The notes below the pieces were generated by a model. That model was not told the origin of the DNA. It did not search any database and saw only the letters and a list, made by a program, of their open reading frames with translations. A DNA stretch of 64,000 nucleotides from Bacillus sp. FJAT-29814 (GTDB lineage: Bacteria > Bacillota > Bacilli > Bacillales > Cytobacillaceae): positions 18,030-82,029 of the forward strand of contig NZ_LMTJ01000013.1 in NCBI RefSeq assembly GCF_001510715.1, in the 5' to 3' direction. Shown here piece by piece: positions 1 through 9,027 of the stretch (position 1 is its first letter; every line of letters begins with the position of its first letter). The position numbers and the translations under genes are program-made.

Positions 1-67
1 AATCAAGCAGGCGTTATTGAAAACATTACGGGATGATGCCTATGAACAAGCTGTTGAAAGCGAATAG
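1..67 (+). CDS. fliH: FliH C-terminal end (partial)
   Basis: An open frame enters from the left edge and stops with TAG at 65-67, giving only 21 residues ending DDAYEQAVESE. It lies 25 bp upstream of fliI, where FliH, the negative regulator of the export ATPase, is encoded in nearly all Bacillus flagellar operons. The identification rests on position alone; the visible residues are too few to show a FliH domain. Confidence 0.5.
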   Translation, partial: IKQALLKTLRDDAYEQAVESE

Positions 68-92
68 TCAAATGCGAGTGGGATGATTTTGG

Positions 93-1421
93 ATGAACAA
101 GTTATTAAAAATTGAGCGATACTTACAAACGCTTCAGACGATCAACCCGATTAAGTTTAACGGGAAGGTCACGCAGGTTATCGGCCTTACAATCGAATCG
201 CAGGGGCCTGACGTAAAGCTTGGGGATGTTTGCCTTATCTATCCCTCCTCCTCGGAACAGCCGTTAGAGGCAGAGGTGGTCGGCTTTAAGGGGAATCGGG
301 TGTTATTGATGCCGTTAGGTGAGCTAGTTTCGATTGGTCCGGGCTGTGAGGTAGTGTCAACCGGAAAGCCGCTGACCGTCAAGGTAGGCATGGAATTATT
401 GGGCAAGGTACTCGATGGCTTAGGTAAACCGATGGATGACAGTCCCTTGCCGTCAGGGTTAATCGAAGTGGACACCAACAACTACCCGCCCAACCCATTG
501 AAGCGGCCGAGAATCCGTACTCCTTTGAGTGTCGGGGTGCGAGCTCTGGATGGGCTGCTCACCATCGGAAAAGGACAGCGGGTTGGCATTTTCGCTGGGA
601 GCGGTGTGGGAAAAAGCACGCTGCTAGGCATGATTGCCAGAAACACCAGCGCCGATGTCAATGTCATCGGTCTCATCGGCGAACGTGGCCGCGAGGTGCT
701 GGACTTTATCGAGCGTGACCTAGGTAAAGAAGGCTTGGAACGCTCAGTCGTTGTTGTGGCTACGAGCGATCAACCGGCATTAGTCCGGATTAAGGGTGCC
801 ATCATTGCGACGACCATCGCGGAATTTTTCCGCGATCAGGGCTTAAGCGTGAACCTGATGCTTGATTCGGTTACCCGCTACGCGATGGCACAGCGAGAGA
901 TTGGCCTGGCGATTGGCGAGCCTCCGACAACGAAAGGCTATACGCCGTCCGTATTCGCGATGCTGCCGAAGCTGTTAGAACGGGCCGGAACCGGACCAAA
1001 GGGGGAAATTACCGCTTTTTATACCGTTTTGGTCGACGGCGATGATATGAATGAGCCGATTGCTGACACCGCAAGAGGCATTTTGGATGGACATATCGTG
1101 TTGGACCGCAAGCTGGCACAGCTCGGGCATTTCCCGTCCATCAACGTGCTAAACAGCGTAAGCCGGGTGATGAAGGATATCGGAACTCCAGAGCATCTTC
1201 ACGCCGCAGAAAAAATAAAACAGTATATGGCCGTTTACCAGGAGGCAGAAGATTTAATAAAAATCGGTGCCTATAAACAAGGAACGAATGCCGAAATTGA
1301 TTTGTCCATTAAGTACAAAATTTGGATAGACCGATTTTTAAAGCAAGGGGTCAATGAAACGTCCAATTTAGATGACGCAATAATGACAATGATTCAACAA
1401 TTTGGAGTGATGGCTGAATGA
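93..1421 (+). CDS. fliI: Flagellar export ATPase FliI
   Basis: This is the cytoplasmic ATPase that unfolds and feeds substrates to the flagellar type III export gate. The 442-residue product has the family's usual length. It carries the Walker A motif AGSGVGKST near residue 168, a Walker B-type LMLDSVTR, and the F1-like signatures GERGREV and AQREIGLA. The ATG at 93 follows a weak SD (gagtggg). The stop overlaps the ATG of fliJ by 4 bp, which indicates translational coupling. A near-copy of the start region (MNKLLK) also occurs about 50 bp upstream inside the end of fliH. The identification is secure. Confidence 0.97.
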   Translation: MNKLLKIERYLQTLQTINPIKFNGKVTQVIGLTIESQGPDVKLGDVCLIYPSSSEQPLEAEVVGFKGNRVLLMPLGELVSIGPGCEVVSTGKPLTVKVGMELLGKVLDGLGKPMDDSPLPSGLIEVDTNNYPPNPLKRPRIRTPLSVGVRALDGLLTIGKGQRVGIFAGSGVGKSTLLGMIARNTSADVNVIGLIGERGREVLDFIERDLGKEGLERSVVVVATSDQPALVRIKGAIIATTIAEFFRDQGLSVNLMLDSVTRYAMAQREIGLAIGEPPTTKGYTPSVFAMLPKLLERAGTGPKGEITAFYTVLVDGDDMNEPIADTARGILDGHIVLDRKLAQLGHFPSINVLNSVSRVMKDIGTPEHLHAAEKIKQYMAVYQEAEDLIKIGAYKQGTNAEIDLSIKYKIWIDRFLKQGVNETSNLDDAIMTMIQQFGVMAE

Positions 1422-1861
1422 GTTTCCAATTTCGATTTGAAAAAATTTTAACGATGAAGGAAAAAGAAAAGGAATCGGCTTTAAACGAGATGAATGTGGC
1501 GAGGAAAACGAAGGAACTTGCCGAACAACAGCTGCTGCAGCTTGTGAATAGAAAAGAGAGTTATTTGCGAGATTACCAGACTTCTATGCGAACGTCGTTG
1601 ACGGTCACGGAAATTCAGGAACGCGAACAATATCTGCTTTTTCTTAACAAGCAAATCGAGAGGGAGCGAACAAAGGTCGAAAATTTGACGCGAGAGCTTG
1701 CTTTGAAGAATCAATTGCTGCTGGCAAAAAATCAAGAGGAAAAAATGTGGTCGACGTGGCGGGACAAATCCTATGATGCCTACGCCGAGAATCTTAAGCG
1801 TGAAGAGCAAAGCGTGTTGGATGAGATGGCGGTCATTCGGTATTTTCATAATAAAAACTAG
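1418..1861 (+). CDS. fliJ: Flagellar export chaperone FliJ
   Basis: A 147-residue, highly charged, almost entirely coiled-coil protein, as expected for FliJ, the stalk-like partner that binds the FliI hexamer and FlhA. It starts at the ATG overlapping the fliI stop. The opening FRFEKILTMKEKEKE resembles the start of Bacillus FliJ proteins. Sequence conservation in this family is poor, so length, coiled-coil character and the position directly after fliI carry the call. Confidence 0.88.
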   Translation: MSFQFRFEKILTMKEKEKESALNEMNVARKTKELAEQQLLQLVNRKESYLRDYQTSMRTSLTVTEIQEREQYLLFLNKQIERERTKVENLTRELALKNQLLLAKNQEEKMWSTWRDKSYDAYAENLKREEQSVLDEMAVIRYFHNKN

Positions 1862-1893
1862 TTTACAAGAAAGCAGAGAGGGAGTACATGTTT

Positions 1894-2235
1894 ATGAGTG
1901 AAAAACAAATAAAACAAATTAAAGCGGTCCAATTTGCCCCTCTATTTGAAGAAACGAAATCAACAACCAGCGGAAATGAACTGCATTCGATTGAAGATGT
2001 AAACCTTCAATTAATTGTCGAGCTAGGTAAGACCCAGCTGCGGGTGAAGGAGATTTTAAAAATGAAGCCAGGTGTGATTATTCCAGTCGACAAGCTTGCC
2101 GGCGAACACGTCGATGTCGTCATCAACGGTTCCGGGATTGCCGAGGCCGAGGTGGTCGTCGTCGATGAAAAGTTTGCGATTCGGATCACCGATATCGTTT
2201 CCAAGCAGGAACGCGAAGAAAGAATGCACGATTAA
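1894..2235 (+). CDS. fliN: Flagellar motor switch protein FliN (SpoA domain)
   Basis: The 113-residue product has a charged N-terminal tail of about 45 residues (including VQFAPLFEE) and a C-terminal SpoA/surface-presentation domain with LQLIVELGKTQL, ILKMKPGVIIPVDKLAGE and VVDEKFAIRITDI. FliN builds the lower C-ring of the switch. The ATG at 1894 is preferred over the in-frame ATG at 1888 because the SD agagaggga sits 9 nt from 1894 but only 3 nt from 1888. Most Bacillus species use the larger FliY (CheC-like plus FliN) here. No CheC-like part is present and fliM is not adjacent, which is unusual. Confidence 0.88.
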   Translation: MSEKQIKQIKAVQFAPLFEETKSTTSGNELHSIEDVNLQLIVELGKTQLRVKEILKMKPGVIIPVDKLAGEHVDVVINGSGIAEAEVVVVDEKFAIRITDIVSKQEREERMHD

Positions 2236-2251
2236 ATTAGAGGTGAGTCAC

Positions 2252-2851
2252 TTGCAACCAGTAGTAAAAAAAGTCATCCTGGCCTTTGTCATAGTGCTGT
2301 CCTTCTCATCGCTTTCCAACGAGAAAGTGGCGTTTGGAAAGGAAGGCAATACGGTATATGATGCATATTCCAACGACAAAACAAATCCGGACGCCGTTCA
2401 GGGGACTTCTCCGACAACTGTGACACAGCCATCACTTGTCCCATCTTTTCTAAAATTCATTTTTTCATTTGCGGCGATTATCATTCTTTTGCTGCTCTGT
2501 TTGAAATTTTTAAAAGCAAAATCGAAGAATATCCCGTCACAAGGCCCTTTTCATTCAATGGGAGGATATCCGTTGGGCTCGAATCGCTCGTTGCAAATGC
2601 TGATGATCGGGAAAACCTTATATATTTTAGGAATTGGAAATGAGGTCCGCCTACTGCGGACAGTTGAACCTGGACAGGAACAAGACCTGATCTTGCAGTC
2701 GCTTGTGGAGGAAACGGAAGGTAAACAAAAGCTAAGCCTGCCTTCTTTTTTTAAAAAAAAATCACACAACGAGGACTGGGAACAGACCTTCATCTCCCAA
2801 ATGAATCAAGTGAAACAATCGAGTATTCCGATCAACAAACTAAAAGACTAA
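2252..2851 (+). CDS. fliO: Flagellar biosynthesis protein FliO (FliZ)
   Basis: A 199-residue membrane protein with an N-terminal signal-like segment, a central transmembrane helix (residues about 72-92, FIFSFAAIIILLLLCLKFL) and a cytoplasmic domain containing the FliO signature SLQMLMIGKTLYILGIG. FliO helps assemble the FliP-FliQ-FliR gate. I chose the TTG at 2252 because a good SD (agaggtgag, 2239-2247) lies 4 nt upstream and because starts further upstream would run deep into fliN. The gene sits just before fliP, the conserved order. Confidence 0.88.
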   Translation: MQPVVKKVILAFVIVLSFSSLSNEKVAFGKEGNTVYDAYSNDKTNPDAVQGTSPTTVTQPSLVPSFLKFIFSFAAIIILLLLCLKFLKAKSKNIPSQGPFHSMGGYPLGSNRSLQMLMIGKTLYILGIGNEVRLLRTVEPGQEQDLILQSLVEETEGKQKLSLPSFFKKKSHNEDWEQTFISQMNQVKQSSIPINKLKD

Positions 2852-2868
2852 CAATGGCGGAGATTCAG

Positions 2869-3606
2869 TTGGTAAAAAAAATCGTAATTCTTATACCTTT
2901 CATGTTTTTCATGTTTTATGATGTCGGCTTTGCTGCGCTCAACTCACCAATACCCGGTTTGAATACATCCTCTGAGCCGCAGGCAGTAGCCTCGTCAGTC
3001 AAAATAATCTTATTATTAACCGTTCTTTCGGTGGCGCCAGCGGTTTTGCTGCTGATGACCTCGTTTACGAGAATTGTTATAGTGCTGTCGTTTGTCCGGA
3101 CATCGTTAGGCACCCAGCAAATGCCGCCCAATCAAGTCATTATTGGTCTGGCGTTGTTTCTGACGATGTTTATCATGGGACCGGTTTATTCGGACATCAA
3201 CCAAAACGCATTCCAACCGTTTATCGATGGGAAAATCTCGCAGGAGCAGGCCTTTGACACTGCCAGCAAGCCGCTTAAGGAATTTATGGCAAAGCAGACA
3301 AGGGAAAAGGACCTAAATTTATTTTTAGATTATACAAAAAGCGAAAAACCGAAAACGATTCAAGATATCCCGATTACCGTTCTTGTGCCAGCATTCGCGA
3401 TTAGCGAACTAAAAACGGCCTTTCAAATGGGGTTTATGATCTTTTTGCCGTTTCTCATCATCGATATGATTGTAGCCAGTATTTTGATGGCGATGGGGAT
3501 GATGATGCTCCCGCCGGTGATTATCTCTCTCCCATTTAAAATTCTATTATTTATTTTAGTAGACGGCTGGCATTTAATCGTCAAATCACTGCTAATCAGT
3601 TTTTAG
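2869..3606 (+). CDS. fliP: Flagellar export gate protein FliP
   Basis: A polytopic core protein of the export gate. It has a signal peptide (KKIVILIPFMFFMFYDVG), the family blocks FTRIVIVLSFVR, TSLGTQQMPPNQV and QMGFMIFLPFLIIDM, and the ending GWHLIVKSLL. An ATG at 2854 lies 2 nt after the fliO stop but has no SD. A TTG at 2869 has the SD ggag 6 nt upstream and gives the classical signal peptide MVKKIV, so I prefer it (245 residues). The stop codon is embedded in the first base of a GGGGGTCAGACCCCC palindrome. Confidence 0.95.
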   Translation: MVKKIVILIPFMFFMFYDVGFAALNSPIPGLNTSSEPQAVASSVKIILLLTVLSVAPAVLLLMTSFTRIVIVLSFVRTSLGTQQMPPNQVIIGLALFLTMFIMGPVYSDINQNAFQPFIDGKISQEQAFDTASKPLKEFMAKQTREKDLNLFLDYTKSEKPKTIQDIPITVLVPAFAISELKTAFQMGFMIFLPFLIIDMIVASILMAMGMMMLPPVIISLPFKILLFILVDGWHLIVKSLLISF

Positions 3607-3658
3607 GGGGTCAGACCCCCGCGGGTTTAACGCATTAACGCACTGGGGGTCAGACCCC
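3606..3658 (+). repeat. Palindromic intergenic repeat (GGGGTCAGACCCC family), copy 1
   Basis: Two copies of the palindrome GGGGGTCAGACCCC(C) (3606-3620 and 3645-3658) flank a spacer reading ggtttaacgcattaacgcac. The same spacer and palindrome recur between flhB and flhA, and a degenerate core occurs near 53003. The copies are intergenic and inside an operon, so they are transcribed and can fold into short hairpins. Confidence 0.75.
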
Positions 3659-3684
3659 AATAGAGAAGGAAGGTTTTCAACATC

Positions 3685-3954
3685 ATGACACCGGAAATGG
3701 TATTTGAAGTAGCGAAGCAGAGCGTGTTTGTCACGATCCTGGTGGCAGCACCTATCTTGGGAATCGCGTTGATTGTCGGCCTGGTCATCAGTATTTTTCA
3801 AGCCGTAACCCAAATTCAGGAGCAAACGCTTGTGTTTGTCCCGAAAATCATTGCCGTGTTTGCTGGATTATTGTTATTTGGGCCGTGGATGCTGCGGCAT
3901 CTATTAAACTTTACTCAAAACATCTTGGCCAATCTGTCGCAATATGCCGGGTAG
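3685..3954 (+). CDS. fliQ: Flagellar export gate protein FliQ
   Basis: An 89-residue protein of two transmembrane helices, the standard FliQ size. It has the conserved helix-loop segment IFQAVTQIQEQTLVFVPKI and the ending GPWMLRHLLNF. FliQ forms the gate complex with FliP and FliR. The ATG at 3685 is preceded by aaggaagg 11 nt upstream, a slightly long spacing. The gap to fliP (78 bp) is unusually large for this operon because a repeat element is inserted in it. Confidence 0.95.
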   Translation: MTPEMVFEVAKQSVFVTILVAAPILGIALIVGLVISIFQAVTQIQEQTLVFVPKIIAVFAGLLLFGPWMLRHLLNFTQNILANLSQYAG

Positions 3955-3963
3955 GGGAGCAAA

Positions 3964-4740
3964 ATGGAATGGCTCAATCAAATTCCGTCCTTTTTACTTA
4001 TCTTTGTGCGTATCAGCTGTTTTTTTATCACTGTTCCAGTCTTCATGATGAGGACGATTCCTGCACCGTTTAAAATCGGCCTGTCCTTTTTTCTCGCCGT
4101 TCTCGTAGCAGTCGCTATTGCCCCGGCCTCGGTTCCGGCCTTCTCAGGTAACTTTATTGTGTTGCTAATCAAGGAAGGTATGATCGGCTTAGGCTTGGGA
4201 TTCATCGCTTCTGTTCTATTTTATGCCGTTCAATTGGCGGGAACGTTCATCGATCTCCAGGCAGGTTTTGCGATGGGTGCCGTTTACGACCCACAATCGG
4301 GTACAAATGTGAATTTAACAGGGCGATTTAAAAATGTATTGGCGACCTTGTTTCTTCTAGCGGTGGATGGGCATCATTTGTTGCTTCAGGGAGTTCTCTA
4401 CAGCTATCAATGGATTCCCGTCGACTCGCTAGTTCCGGCCTTGCTGGACGGGAGAATCTCCACACTTATGCTGGAAACATTTAAGAACTCCTTTGTGATT
4501 GCCTTCTTAATGGCGGCCCCGATCGTTTTTACGTTATTTTTGGTTGATTTAGTGCTGGGCATCATCGGGAAAACGTCACCGCAAATCAACCTGATGGTTG
4601 TCGGATTTTCCGTGAAAATCGGTGTCCATTTTATTGTTTTGCTGTTGGCACTTCCGAGTTTCTTCCTATTATTAAATACCTTGGTTTCACAAATGAGCGA
4701 ATCACTCAGCCAAATGATTCGGATTATGGGGGCGTCTTGA
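3964..4740 (+). CDS. fliR: Flagellar export gate protein FliR
   Basis: A 258-residue protein with six predicted membrane segments and typical FliR blocks: LLIFVRISCFF, EGMIGLGLGFIAS, FAMGAVYDPQSGTNV and VDLVLGIIGKTSPQINLM. FliR completes the FliPQR gate. The ATG at 3964 follows gtaggggagc, a good SD. The TGA stop overlaps the ATG of flhB, so the two genes are translationally coupled. Confidence 0.96.
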   Translation: MEWLNQIPSFLLIFVRISCFFITVPVFMMRTIPAPFKIGLSFFLAVLVAVAIAPASVPAFSGNFIVLLIKEGMIGLGLGFIASVLFYAVQLAGTFIDLQAGFAMGAVYDPQSGTNVNLTGRFKNVLATLFLLAVDGHHLLLQGVLYSYQWIPVDSLVPALLDGRISTLMLETFKNSFVIAFLMAAPIVFTLFLVDLVLGIIGKTSPQINLMVVGFSVKIGVHFIVLLLALPSFFLLLNTLVSQMSESLSQMIRIMGAS

Positions 4741-5792
4741 TGAGTGGAGAAAAAACAGAAAAAGCCACCCCCCAGAAACGGAAGGAAGCCAGGAACAAGG
4801 GCCAGGTTGCCAAAAGTATAGAATTTTCTTCTTCACTCATGTTGCTGGCGTTTTTTTCGTTTCTCCTTGCTTATGGAAAAACGCTTGGCGCCAATTTGTT
4901 GCTATTGTTTCATGACCTTTTTTCTTCCTATTTAACGGTCAGCTTATCACCTGAAAATATCCAGCAGCTATTCACTGACTTGAGTCTGCTTTCGCTAAAA
5001 ACAGTGTTGCCGGTTTTATTGGTGTCATTTATAGCGGCGTTATTTTCGAATTATATTCAAATCGGTTTCTTGTTTACAGCCGAAAACTTTAAATTTGACC
5101 TGAAAAAATTGAACCCAATCGAAGGGGCAAAGCGGATTTTTTCGATGCGTTCTGTTGTGGAGCTGTTGAAAAACATCATCAAAATCACAGTGATGGCGCT
5201 GGTTTCCTATTTTCTTTTAAAAAAGGAAATCATGGCAATCCTGCATTTCCCTCAAATGAAGGTGGCACAGGTTGTCGGATACCTTTTTAACTTAATTGTG
5301 AAACTTGGGATCGTAACTTCGATTGTATATGTGGTCATTGGAATTGCCGATTTTATTTTTCAAAAATATGACCATGAAAAGAAGCTGAGAATGTCGATTC
5401 AGGATATCAAGGATGAGCACAAAAAGAGCGAAGGGGACCCGCTCGTGAAAGGGAAAATTCGTGAGCTGCAGCGGCAAATGTCTATGAACGGGATGATTCA
5501 GGACGTGCCAAAGGCTGATGTGGTCATCACAAACCCAACCCACTACGCCATCGCCATTTCCTATGATGCAAATGCCGGGAAAGCGCCGGTTGTTATCGCT
5601 AAGGGTGTTGACTTCATGGCGCAGAAGATTAAAGAAATTGCCAAAGAAAACGGCGTCATCATTTCAGAAAACAAACCGTTGGCCCGTGCTCTCTATTCAT
5701 CCGTAGAAGTCGGGCAGGAAATCCCAGAGGATTTATTTAAAGCGGTTGCCGAAATTCTCGCCTATGTGTATCGGTTGAAGGGCAGGTTTTAG
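4740..5792 (+). CDS. flhB: Flagellar export switch protein FlhB
   Basis: A 350-residue protein with the charged N-terminus EKTEKATPQKRKEARNKGQ, four membrane helices and a cytoplasmic domain. The autocleavage motif NPTH is near residue 264, inside VVITNPTHYAIAI. FlhB switches export from rod/hook to filament substrates. The ATG at 4740 overlaps the fliR stop; a TTG one codon upstream is less likely. The C-terminal signature ARALYSSVEVGQEIPEDLF is intact. Confidence 0.97.
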   Translation: MSGEKTEKATPQKRKEARNKGQVAKSIEFSSSLMLLAFFSFLLAYGKTLGANLLLLFHDLFSSYLTVSLSPENIQQLFTDLSLLSLKTVLPVLLVSFIAALFSNYIQIGFLFTAENFKFDLKKLNPIEGAKRIFSMRSVVELLKNIIKITVMALVSYFLLKKEIMAILHFPQMKVAQVVGYLFNLIVKLGIVTSIVYVVIGIADFIFQKYDHEKKLRMSIQDIKDEHKKSEGDPLVKGKIRELQRQMSMNGMIQDVPKADVVITNPTHYAIAISYDANAGKAPVVIAKGVDFMAQKIKEIAKENGVIISENKPLARALYSSVEVGQEIPEDLFKAVAEILAYVYRLKGRF

Positions 5793-5805
5793 GGGAAGGC
5801 CACGC

Positions 5806-5841
5806 TGGTTTATCGTATTAACACAACGGGGTTCTGACCCC
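5806..5841 (+). repeat. Palindromic intergenic repeat (GGGGTCAGACCCC family), copy 2
   Basis: The sequence ggtttatcgtattaacacaa followed by GGGGTTCTGACCCC (5828-5841) is a diverged copy of the element at 3622-3658. It fills the otherwise short gap between flhB and flhA and ends just before the flhA SD. Confidence 0.7.
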
Positions 5842-5859
5842 GAGAAAGAAGGTGAACAG

Positions 5860-7908
5860 ATGAAATTTAAAGATATTTCCGTATTACTCGGCGTGCTGCT
5901 GATTGTTGTGATGATGGTTATCCCCTTGCCTACGATTTTATTAGATATTCTGTTGATTATAAATATCTCGCTGTCGATTACCATTCTATTAGTGGGAATG
6001 AATACGAAGGAACCTTTAGATTTCTCTATTTTTCCTTCGCTGCTGTTATTAACGACGCTGTTTCGGCTGGCGTTGAATGTATCGACAACGCGTTCGATTC
6101 TTTCGCATGGGGATGCTGGAACGGTGGTTGCAACGTTTGGAGAATTTGTCATCGGCGGGAATCCCGTCATTGGCTTTATCATCTTTTTAATCTTAGTCAT
6201 TATTCAATTTTTGGTCATTACGAAAGGATCAGAACGTGTCGCTGAAGTAGCAGCTCGTTTCACCCTGGATGCGATGCCGGGGAAGCAGATGAGCATTGAT
6301 GCCGATTTGAACGCCGGACTGATCAGTGAAAAAGATGCCCGTGCGCGGCGGGAAAAAGTCGGCCATGAGGCAGACTTCTACGGGGCCATGGATGGGGCCA
6401 GCAAATTTGTCAAAGGGGACGCAATTGCCGGGATCATCATCCTGTTTATTAACGTTATTGGCGGATTTATCATTGGGATGACGATGATGGGGATGGATTT
6501 TGCCCAAGCAGCGAGTACGTTCACCCTGCTTTCGGTCGGTGATGGGCTTGTCAGCCAAATTCCGGCACTGTTAATTTCAACGGCCACCGGGATCATTGTC
6601 ACGCGCGCTGCATCTGACGGCAACCTTAGCGATGACTTGACCCGTCAGCTATTCAACTATCCAAAGCTGATTTATGTTGTGGCCGGTTGTATCGCGTTAT
6701 TCGGCTTGGTTACCCCGATTGGCATCTTTTTAACATGGAGTATTGCCGGCTTGCTTGTGCTTGCGGCCTATAAAATGCAAAAGGCGAAGGAGAAAGAGGC
6801 TGAAGAATTAGATGAGGTCGCTGAGGTGCCGATGGAGGAGGAGAACAGTCCGGAAAATGTCCTCAATCTGCTTCATGTCGATTCGCTCGAGTTCGAATTT
6901 GGCTTAGGGCTGATTCCGTTAGCGGATGTATCCCAAGGCGGAGATATTTTAGACCGGGTGATTGCCATCCGCAAACAGGTTGCCTTGGAACTCGGGTTGG
7001 TCATTCCGATTATCCGGATCCGCGATAATGTCAATCTCGAATCCAATCAGTATGTCATCAAATTAAAAGGAAACGAGATTGCCAGTGGGGAGATTTTTCT
7101 CAACCACTACTTAATGCTGGCGCCAGAGGATGAGGACCACGGCATCAGTGGAATCGAAACAACCGAGCCAACATTTGGACTACCGGCGCTATGGATTAGT
7201 GAGGAAATGAGGCAGAAGGCTGAAATGTTCGGCTTTACCGTTGTTGACGCCTCTTCGGTGATTACGACCCATCTCGCGGAGACAATTAAACGCTATGCGC
7301 ATGAGATTTTAGGCAGGGAAGAAACGAAGCAACTCATCGATAAGGCGAAGGAGCATTACCCTTCATTGGTGGAGGAATTGGTGCCACAGCTGTTATCAAT
7401 CGGACAAATTCAAAAGGTTTTTCAAAAACTGTTGAAGGAAAAAATTTCAATCCGAAACCTCCCGACCATCTTAGAAACACTAGCCGATTGGGCCGTTTTT
7501 ACAAAAAATCCGGATTACTTGACCGAATATGCCAGACAGGGCTTATCTCGGCAAATTACCGGCCAATTAGCGGTCAATAAAATGATTCAAGTGATTACAG
7601 TAAGTGCCAGTGTGGAAAAGGTGATTACCGAAAGTATCCAGGAAACCGAGCAAGGCATTTATTTATCACTCGATCCGCAAACGATTCAGCAGCTCGTTTC
7701 TTCCTTAAATGACATGATCCAACAGGTGGTGCGCGCGGGAATTCAGCCGGTTATCATGACGTCACCGACTATTCGGATGTACCTTAAGCAAATAGTCGAG
7801 CGCATCAATGCCGATATTCCGGTGATTTCATTCAACGAGCTCGAATCCGATGTCGAGGTGCAAAATATTGGCGTTGTCCAATTTCAACAGGTTGAGGTGG
7901 TTGCCTAA
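5860..7908 (+). CDS. flhA: Flagellar export apparatus protein FlhA
   Basis: A 682-residue protein with the family's usual length. The first 320 residues form about eight membrane helices and include the FHIPEP-type signature DAMPGKQMSIDADLNAG. The C-terminal half is the cytoplasmic nonameric ring that receives chaperone-substrate complexes. FlhA also serves as the proton-driven export engine. The ATG at 5860 follows agaaggtgaacag, a good SD. The stop is immediately followed by the flhF ATG. Confidence 0.97.
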   Translation: MKFKDISVLLGVLLIVVMMVIPLPTILLDILLIINISLSITILLVGMNTKEPLDFSIFPSLLLLTTLFRLALNVSTTRSILSHGDAGTVVATFGEFVIGGNPVIGFIIFLILVIIQFLVITKGSERVAEVAARFTLDAMPGKQMSIDADLNAGLISEKDARARREKVGHEADFYGAMDGASKFVKGDAIAGIIILFINVIGGFIIGMTMMGMDFAQAASTFTLLSVGDGLVSQIPALLISTATGIIVTRAASDGNLSDDLTRQLFNYPKLIYVVAGCIALFGLVTPIGIFLTWSIAGLLVLAAYKMQKAKEKEAEELDEVAEVPMEEENSPENVLNLLHVDSLEFEFGLGLIPLADVSQGGDILDRVIAIRKQVALELGLVIPIIRIRDNVNLESNQYVIKLKGNEIASGEIFLNHYLMLAPEDEDHGISGIETTEPTFGLPALWISEEMRQKAEMFGFTVVDASSVITTHLAETIKRYAHEILGREETKQLIDKAKEHYPSLVEELVPQLLSIGQIQKVFQKLLKEKISIRNLPTILETLADWAVFTKNPDYLTEYARQGLSRQITGQLAVNKMIQVITVSASVEKVITESIQETEQGIYLSLDPQTIQQLVSSLNDMIQQVVRAGIQPVIMTSPTIRMYLKQIVERINADIPVISFNELESDVEVQNIGVVQFQQVEVVA

Positions 7909-9027
7909 ATGAAAATTAAACGATATATCGTCGATTCACTGCCGCAGGCCGTCCAGCAGATTCGCCTGGAGCTAGGAGAAAACGCAGTGATCTTGAATAC
8001 AAAAGAGATTAAAATAGGCGGATTTTTTGGCTTTTTCCAGCGGAAGCAATTAGAAGTGATTGCCGCTTCTGAGGTGTCGGAAAAAAAGGCCCTGGAAAAA
8101 GAAGAACCAACGGAAACGGAAGTGCTAAAGCGGCTTTCCAATATGGAGAAGCTGTTGGAGAATTTTTCAAAAGACAGCAGCGATGCTCCAGCTCAGGGAA
8201 AGCTCGCGAAATGGCTTCAACGGTTAAAGGACCAAGAGGTTGACCTGGAAGTGATCCGATTTATTGAGAAAAAAGTGCTCACGCAAATGCCTGCGGTGGA
8301 GGATTTTTCCGAACAAGAGGTTCGGGATATCGTTCTCCTGACAATCACGAAGCTATTTCAGGATGGCATCGCTGCCGATGGACTCGACCCAAATGTGAAT
8401 ATGATCACGCTGCTTGGCCCTACTGGAGTCGGAAAAACAACAACGATTGCCAAGCTTGCTTCCCGGCAGGTGCTCTATCAGCGCAAGAAGGTCGGCTTCT
8501 TAACCGCCGATACTTTCCGGATTGCTGCGGTGGAGCAGCTAAAGACGTATGCCAACATTTTGAATATCCCGATTGAGGTGGTCGAAAGCCCGGATCAGGT
8601 GGCGCTGGCCATAAGCCGTCTGCACAACTGCCAGCTGATTTTTATGGACTCGGCAGGTCGGAATTATCTTGAAGAGGTATATGTCGAGGACATGAATAAG
8701 CTGTTATCCCAGCCTGTTCAGCAGGAAAATCACCTAGTGCTCAGTATGACCTCGAGGTGGAAGGACATGAAGCAAATTATTGAAAAGATGAAATCGGTTC
8801 AAATTGATAAAGTGATCCTGACAAAGTGGGATGAAAGCACCTGTTATGGCGCTGCATTAAATTTAGTGTATCACTATCCCTATCCGTTATCGTTTCTATC
8901 TTTAGGACAAGGTGTTCCGGAAGACATCATGCTGGCCGAACCTGAGTATATGGCGAAAAAGATAATGGGAGTCGATGAGGATGCAGGATCAAGCACAAAG
9001 GCTGCGAGAATTGTATCAGCGTTTTAA
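7909..9027 (+). CDS. flhF: Flagellar SRP-like GTPase FlhF
   Basis: A 372-residue protein with a short N-terminal domain and a C-terminal SRP-type GTPase domain. Visible motifs are GPTGVGKTTTIAKLA (G1), DTFRIAAVEQLKTYA (G2/insertion), the DSAGRN box and TKWDES. FlhF sets the number and position of flagella together with FlhG. It begins right after the flhA stop and overlaps the start of flhG by about 50 bp, as in other Bacillus operons. Confidence 0.96.
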   Translation: MKIKRYIVDSLPQAVQQIRLELGENAVILNTKEIKIGGFFGFFQRKQLEVIAASEVSEKKALEKEEPTETEVLKRLSNMEKLLENFSKDSSDAPAQGKLAKWLQRLKDQEVDLEVIRFIEKKVLTQMPAVEDFSEQEVRDIVLLTITKLFQDGIAADGLDPNVNMITLLGPTGVGKTTTIAKLASRQVLYQRKKVGFLTADTFRIAAVEQLKTYANILNIPIEVVESPDQVALAISRLHNCQLIFMDSAGRNYLEEVYVEDMNKLLSQPVQQENHLVLSMTSRWKDMKQIIEKMKSVQIDKVILTKWDESTCYGAALNLVYHYPYPLSFLSLGQGVPEDIMLAEPEYMAKKIMGVDEDAGSSTKAARIVSAF

